NCBI GenBank assembly: GCA_903837365.1
Contig: CAILUF010000247.1
Location: 1-20,638 of the forward strand
Length of the DNA stretch: 20,638 nt
DNA from: an uncultured Alphaproteobacteria bacterium
GTDB taxonomy: Bacteria > Pseudomonadota > Alphaproteobacteria > Rickettsiales > UBA1997
Direction of reading: 5' to 3'
A program made the translations under genes and the position numbers. Each line of letters begins with the position of its first letter. The first letter of the stretch is position 1. The notes below the pieces were generated by a model. The model made no database searches. It was not told the origin of the DNA and saw only the letters and a program-made list of their open reading frames with translations. This document shows, piece after piece, positions 16,762 to 20,638 of the stretch.

Positions 16762-17154
16762 TTAATCTGTTTTATTATATTTATTTTGCTCAATATTGAT
16801 AAGTTCATTTATTCGCATAGCCCTTTCTTGCGTGTCATCAATTGCAAAAATTATTTCTGGAACCGATCTTAACATTACTTTTTTTGCTAATTCAAAACGT
16901 AAATGCCAAATTGCTTCATTAAGATTTTTTATAATTTTTTGGTGATTTTTTGCATCGCCTCCAAAAATATCAACAAAAATTTTAACATTTTTCATGTCAG
17001 GACTTACGTCAGCTTGAACTATCGATATCAATGATCCAGATATATTTGACAAGCCTTCGCGGATAAAAATATCTGCCATATTGCGCTTAATATTTTCACC
17101 AATTTGCAATTGTCTTTGCGATTTATTTGGAAAATTATTGCTTTTATTAGCCAT
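16762..17154 (-). CDS. rbfA: 30S ribosome-binding factor RbfA
   Basis: This small 130-residue protein assists late maturation of the 30S subunit and the 5' end of 16S rRNA. The N-terminal SQRQLQIGENIKRNMADIF and the central SIVQADVSPDMKNVKIFVDIFG match the KH-like fold of RbfA. LAKKVMLRSVPEIIFAIDD is the characteristic C-terminal segment (consensus R..P.l.F..D). The length is normal. rbfA usually sits next to infB and truB; here it lies 3 nt after the intradiol-dioxygenase-like gene and upstream of dxr, which suggests rearrangement. Confidence 0.9.
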   Translation of the reverse strand: MANKSNNFPNKSQRQLQIGENIKRNMADIFIREGLSNISGSLISIVQADVSPDMKNVKIFVDIFGGDAKNHQKIIKNLNEAIWHLRFELAKKVMLRSVPEIIFAIDDTQERAMRINELINIEQNKYNKTD

Positions 17155-17157
17155 GAT

Positions 17158-17949
17158 TTAGTAGCGTTTATATTGATGAATTCCGCGCATCGTTATGTTA
17201 AAAGTGCATAATTTAATTGATCGCGTATTTAAAATATTAGAATGACGGACATCAGCAGTCAATAGCTTTTGTTCCTCTTTACTGTAGACTAAATACTGAT
17301 AATCGGTTTGATTGTATGGATGATTAGCAAAATACATTTCAGTTTCAACCTTGCCAAATTTTTCGTGATAAATATTGAAATTAATATGCGGAGCTCTGCC
17401 CGAAGAAGCACCTGGCATTATCGTAATAAAGTGATAATTACCAAGATTATCGGTAATTGCACGACCTGACATGTTAAAAAATTTATCAATATATTCGCTA
17501 TTTTCTTCGAGAAGTGTATGATATTTTCCTGCTGAATTAGTTTGCCATATCTCGACAACTGCTCCGCTAATTGGAACTCCAAATGAATCATTAACAGATC
17601 CTTGAATAAAAATAATTTCACCAAATGCGCGATAAAAAGATCCAGCTTTTTTTGCTAAATTATTACTGCTTACAAAAATATCAGGCATCGATAAATCAGC
17701 AGAGAAAAATCGTGAAGGCGTTGGCGTTCTTGGTGTGAAGGCAGATGGTTGTTCGATAGCTATTTTATTTTGCGCTTGATCTTTTGGTAATTCATATTGC
17801 GGAAATTTATCAGCTGGACGTTCTTCGTTAGAATAACTTTCCTTGGTACTATTTTGCACAGCATAATTGCCAATTTCCTGTGCGTAAACGCATGGAATAA
17901 TTAGATTTGTAAATAATATATAAGTTATGCAAAAAAAATAGTTTTTCAT
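17158..17949 (-). CDS. Exported intradiol dioxygenase-fold protein, probably non-catalytic
   Basis: This 263-residue protein has a Sec signal peptide (about 1-23, ending CVYA before QE), a Pro/Gln-rich linker to about residue 90, and a domain related to the beta subunit of protocatechuate 3,4-dioxygenase. Matching motifs are GSVNDSFGVPISGAVVEIWQTNSAGKYH, GRAITDNLGNYHFITIMPG and GRAPHINF followed by TEMYFANHP. In active enzymes the ferric iron is held by two Tyr and two His. Here the first Tyr (Y143) and first His (H188) are present, but the second Tyr is missing because the loop after PG is shortened to ASSG. The second His is Asn190. Asp/Glu replacements are not visible nearby. It ends 3 nt before rbfA and is probably co-transcribed with it. 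A periplasmic binding or structural role is inferred; catechol degradation is unlikely, with no pathway partners here. Confidence 0.82.
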   Translation of the reverse strand: MKNYFFCITYILFTNLIIPCVYAQEIGNYAVQNSTKESYSNEERPADKFPQYELPKDQAQNKIAIEQPSAFTPRTPTPSRFFSADLSMPDIFVSSNNLAKKAGSFYRAFGEIIFIQGSVNDSFGVPISGAVVEIWQTNSAGKYHTLLEENSEYIDKFFNMSGRAITDNLGNYHFITIMPGASSGRAPHINFNIYHEKFGKVETEMYFANHPYNQTDYQYLVYSKEEQKLLTADVRHSNILNTRSIKLCTFNITMRGIHQYKRY

Positions 17950-18008
17950 AGTTAATATTAAAATTATTATAAAAACTTATGTTTTAAAATATTTTAATTA
18001 CTTTTAAT

Positions 18009-18578
18009 TTAGACTTTTGGCAAGGTTACTCCGGTTTGCTTCATATATTTTCCTAATCGAGTTTTATATGAAACATCGCATTGCTGATCACCTTTGAAAA
18101 ATAGGAACTGACAAGCTCCTTCAAATGCATAAATTTTTGCAGGAAGTGGAGTTGTATTTGAAAATTCTAATGTAACATGACCTTCCCAACCAGGTTCAAG
18201 TGGCGTAACATTAACGATGATTCCGCATCGCGCATAGGTTGATTTACCTACGCAAATAACCAATACATCTTCAGGAATACGAAAATATTCTACGGTTCTT
18301 GCTAAAGCAAAACTATTTGGAGGAATTACGCAAATGTCAGTTGTGCGATCGACAAAACTTGTTTCTGAAAAATTTTTCGGATCAACAATCGCCGAATCAA
18401 TATTTGTAAATATTTTAAATTCATTAGAAACTCGCGCATCATAACCATAGGACGAATTGCCATATGAAATTATTTTTGCACCATTTTCGTTATTACGAAT
18501 TTGATGGTCTATAAAAGGCTCAATCATGCCTTGACTTGCAACTAATTTTGCAATTGATTTATCTGAAAGAATTGTCAT
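18009..18578 (-). CDS. dcd: dCTP deaminase
   Basis: This enzyme deaminates dCTP to dUTP, feeding dTMP synthesis. The 189-residue length matches alphaproteobacterial Dcd. The catalytic region is intact: [10 protein letters not shown] (Ser113, Arg117), [17 protein letters not shown] with the catalytic Glu138, and SYGYDARV near residue 46. The C-terminal [19 protein letters not shown] matches the nucleotide-closing tail. It is the first gene of the minus-strand cluster, 59 bp ahead of the intradiol-like gene, with a good promoter upstream. Confidence 0.96.
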   Translation of the reverse strand: MTILSDKSIAKLVASQGMIEPFIDHQIRNNENGAKIISYGNSSYGYDARVSNEFKIFTNIDSAIVDPKNFSETSFVDRTTDICVIPPNSFALARTVEYFRIPEDVLVICVGKSTYARCGIIVNVTPLEPGWEGHVTLEFSNTTPLPAKIYAFEGACQFLFFKGDQQCDVSYKTRLGKYMKQTGVTLPKV

Positions 18579-18626
18579 TTTTATTAAAAATTTTTGTAGA
18601 AATTAAATTTATTCTTGCTAGAAATA

Positions 18627-18656
18627 ATAATAATCTTTTAAAACTCAAATAGTCAA
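18627..18656 (-). promoter_or_regulatory. Sigma-70-type promoter for the dcd cluster
   Basis: On the minus strand, TTGACT (18656-18651) is followed, after 18 nt, by TATTAT (18632-18627), each one mismatch from consensus. A 17-nt spacing with TTATTA is an alternative. The predicted transcript start falls about 40 nt before the dcd start codon at 18578. It lies within the 134-bp divergent gap shared with the antiporter gene, for which I see no equally good promoter. Confidence 0.5.
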
Positions 18657-18712
18657 AAAATATTTCATTTCTTTGCGATATTTTTTTTAACTAACCACTA
18701 ATTTTTTATTTT

Positions 18713-20518
18713 GTGCACGATATTTCATATCTAAACGACATTTTGATTTTACTCTTTGCGTCAGTTATTGTCGTGATTATTTTTCGGCAAATTGGTTTGA
18801 GTCCAGCACTGGGATATCTTATCGCTGGGGCATTAATTGGACCTTTTGGGTTACAATTTGTCGAAAGTGCTCAATCCACAAGATCAATCGCTGAATTAGG
18901 AATTGTCTTCATGCTTTTTGCAATTGGTTTGGAGTTAACCTTTGCTCGACTTACGACAATTCGTAAATATGTTTTTGGCTTTGGAAGTGCTCAGGTAATT
19001 GTTACGACTGGATTAATTACTTTTATTACAAATTATTTTTTTAATATTCCCATCGAAGGAGCGCTAGTTATAAGTTGCGCATTAGCAATGTCTTCAACGG
19101 CGATTGTAATGCAAGTCATCGCTGAAAATGGTGAACAATCTACAAGAGTTGGTAGATTAACATTTTCGATTTTACTAATGCAGGATTTAGCGGTTATTCC
19201 GATTTTAGTTTTATTACCCTTACTGGCAAAATCGAATCTTAATGTTTTAAATGCCTTGGGTGGAGCGTTGATCAATGCTATTATTGCCTTGGTAATAATT
19301 TATGCGATTGGCAGATTATTACTTAAACCCTTCTTTCGAATAATTGCCCATACTCAAAATGAGGTACTTTTTTTAAGTTTTACCTTGATGATAATTTTAG
19401 GTTCCGCATTGCTTTGTCATAAACTTGGATTATCTTTCGCGCTTGGAGCATTTATTGCAGGATTGATGGTTGCCGAAACGGAATTTCGTTATCGCGTTGA
19501 AGATGAAATTCTTTCTTTAAAATCATTATTGATGGGATTATTTTTCATGACCATTGGCATGTCATTTGATTCTGATTTATTAATTCATTCATTAATTCCT
19601 ATCACTGCAATTACCTTTTCGCTGATAATTTTTAAAGCATTGGTAATTTTAATTTTATGTCGAATTTTTCGTTTTCCATTTGCTCCTTCAGTCCATACTG
19701 GACTGCTTCTTGCGCAAGGTGGAGAATTTTCTTTTGTAGTGCTTTTAGTGGCAGTTGAAAATAAATTACTTTCTGATGATTTATCGCAAATCTTAATGAC
19801 AGCGGTAACTTTTTCAATGGCTCTAACGCCAGTATTAGCAAGTATTGGTCGAAAAATTAAAGGACAAATTTATATCAAAGAAATTCTTCGTGATAATAAA
19901 TTAAAACGCGAAATTGGCGATGTCAGTAAGCATGTGATAGTCATTGGTTTTTCGAAGGTTGGCAGAATTACCGCTTACATTTTACGCAAAAGAAAAATTA
20001 ACTATCTAATACTTGAAAATAATCACCGGATTGTTCGCATCGAAAAAAATAATGGCTTTAATATTTACTACGGAGATGCGATGAATATTGAAATTTTAAA
20101 TTATATCGGCACAGCCAAAGCTGAATCTGTTGTTGTTGCTCTTGATGATGAAATTGCCTGTATAAAAGTAACGCGCTTTATTCATCAAAATTTTCCAACA
20201 GTTGCGGTAATTACTAAATCCGAATCTTTTAACAATACCGATCGTTTCCGTAAAGTTGGAGCGAGTTATGTAGTTTCAAAAAATCTTGAAACTGGCTTAC
20301 AACTCAGCCATGCAGCACTTTCTTCAGTTGGAGTTAATAGTCAAGAAGTTGCAACAATCATCAACTCCTTTCGCGACATCAATAACGATGCTCTAAAAGA
20401 TTTAATTTTATTCAATGAAGATGAAGAAAATGAGAAAGAACAAAATAAAAATTTACGCAATAATCAAGCGAATGCAAATTTGAAAAATGATGATAAAGAA
20501 AGTTTTAGTGATGATTAA
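18713..20518 (+). CDS. KefB/KefC-type monovalent cation:proton antiporter (CPA2) with RCK domain
   Basis: This 601-residue inner-membrane potassium/proton antiporter has an N-terminal CPA2 transport domain of about 380 residues: SPALGYLIAGALIGPFGL, FAIGLELTF, CALAMSSTAIVMQ, LSFALGAFIAGLMVAETEFR and FFMTIGMSFD. It is followed by a cytoplasmic TrkA-N/RCK nucleotide-binding domain. The dinucleotide loop is GFSKVG (residues 412-417), differing from the usual GxGxxG at its third position (Ser for Gly). The acidic, Asn-rich tail is likely disordered. The start is GTG at 18713; MHDISYLNDILILLFAS aligns with the usual Kef N-terminus. It is divergent from dcd. Potassium efflux under electrophile or pH stress is the family role. 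Confidence 0.93.
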   Translation: MHDISYLNDILILLFASVIVVIIFRQIGLSPALGYLIAGALIGPFGLQFVESAQSTRSIAELGIVFMLFAIGLELTFARLTTIRKYVFGFGSAQVIVTTGLITFITNYFFNIPIEGALVISCALAMSSTAIVMQVIAENGEQSTRVGRLTFSILLMQDLAVIPILVLLPLLAKSNLNVLNALGGALINAIIALVIIYAIGRLLLKPFFRIIAHTQNEVLFLSFTLMIILGSALLCHKLGLSFALGAFIAGLMVAETEFRYRVEDEILSLKSLLMGLFFMTIGMSFDSDLLIHSLIPITAITFSLIIFKALVILILCRIFRFPFAPSVHTGLLLAQGGEFSFVVLLVAVENKLLSDDLSQILMTAVTFSMALTPVLASIGRKIKGQIYIKEILRDNKLKREIGDVSKHVIVIGFSKVGRITAYILRKRKINYLILENNHRIVRIEKNNGFNIYYGDAMNIEILNYIGTAKAESVVVALDDEIACIKVTRFIHQNFPTVAVITKSESFNNTDRFRKVGASYVVSKNLETGLQLSHAALSSVGVNSQEVATIINSFRDINNDALKDLILFNEDEENEKEQNKNLRNNQANANLKNDDKESFSDD

Positions 20519-20533
20519 ATTAATTTACTTATA

Positions 20534-20547
20534 ACAAATTAATTTGT
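20534..20547. repeat. 14-bp palindrome after the kef-type gene
   Basis: ACAAATTAATTTGT is a perfect palindrome 16 bp after the stop codon. It could be part of a transcript end, although no long T-run follows on the + strand. Confidence 0.4.
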
Positions 20548-20549
20548 GA

Positions 20550-20638
20550 AAATAATTTCGTAAATTTAATGCTAGAAATTACGTAAGTAATTTCGGGAAT
20601 TTAATGCTAGAAATTACGTAAGTAATTTCGGGAATTTA
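20550..20638. repeat. 35-bp tandem repeat array with internal palindromes (cut by the window end)
   Basis: A 35-bp unit occurs at 20550-20584 and 20585-20619, differing at three positions. A third copy begins at 20620 and runs off the window after 19 bases, all matching copy 2. Across each junction lies GAAATTAC-GTAA-GTAATTTC, a perfect 8-bp inverted repeat around a 4-nt centre; the first junction carries it at 20575-20594. There are no spacers between units, so it is a satellite-like array and not a CRISPR. Confidence 0.85.

Noticed and set aside
17158..17949. Functional protocatechuate 3,4-dioxygenase annotation (pcaH)
   Set aside because: Two of four iron ligands are missing, there is no alpha subunit or other beta-ketoadipate pathway gene, and the protein is exported.
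20550..20638. CRISPR array
   Set aside because: Units are contiguous with no unique spacers, and no cas genes are nearby.

Overview
The window is AT-rich and densely coding. Its gene content (two CAT-type amino acid permeases, pyruvate phosphate dikinase, VirB8 and VirB9 of a type IV secretion system, an exported intradiol-dioxygenase-like protein, KefB-type antiporter) suggests an alphaproteobacterium of the Rickettsiales or a related host-associated lineage. An intact dxr (MEP isoprenoid pathway) argues against Rickettsia itself, which has lost that pathway, and fits a lineage such as Anaplasmataceae, Midichloriaceae or another deep-branching group. This placement is inferred from gene content; no rRNA is present to confirm it.

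Layout. Positions 121-3016 hold two tandem paralogous amino acid permeases (+). ppdK follows (3112-5781, +) and ends in a hairpin/T-run terminator that overlaps its stop codon. A compact + strand unit then carries a CinA/MoaB-like domain protein, virB8 and virB9 with 4-5 nt spacings (5869-8430), followed by leuS (8537-11203). leuS converges on three tandem minus-strand genes (11268-14021). Each of these has a type IV prepilin N-terminus fused to a LamG/concanavalin-like domain. A 409-bp structured intergenic region (14022-14430) separates them from a minus-strand housekeeping cluster read in the order dcd, intradiol-dioxygenase-like gene, rbfA, dxr, rseP (18578 down to 14431). A divergent kefB-type gene (18713-20518, +) is followed by 35-bp palindromic tandem repeats that run off the window edge.

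How they fit together. The permeases and PPDK suit a bacterium that imports amino acids and makes PEP from pyruvate. VirB8 and VirB9 are inner-membrane and outer-membrane-complex parts of a secretion channel whose other genes are not here. The dcd-rbfA-dxr-rseP block is ordinary housekeeping, with one oddity: an exported dioxygenase-fold protein that lacks two of the four expected iron ligands. The best candidate for an undescribed system is the pilin-LamG triplet. It consists of three diverging copies with nearly constant N-terminal assembly helices and C-terminal motifs but variable central regions, preceded by a terminator-like leader hairpin and a block of stem-loops. I infer a variable surface or adhesive fibre component; nothing in the sequence proves that role.
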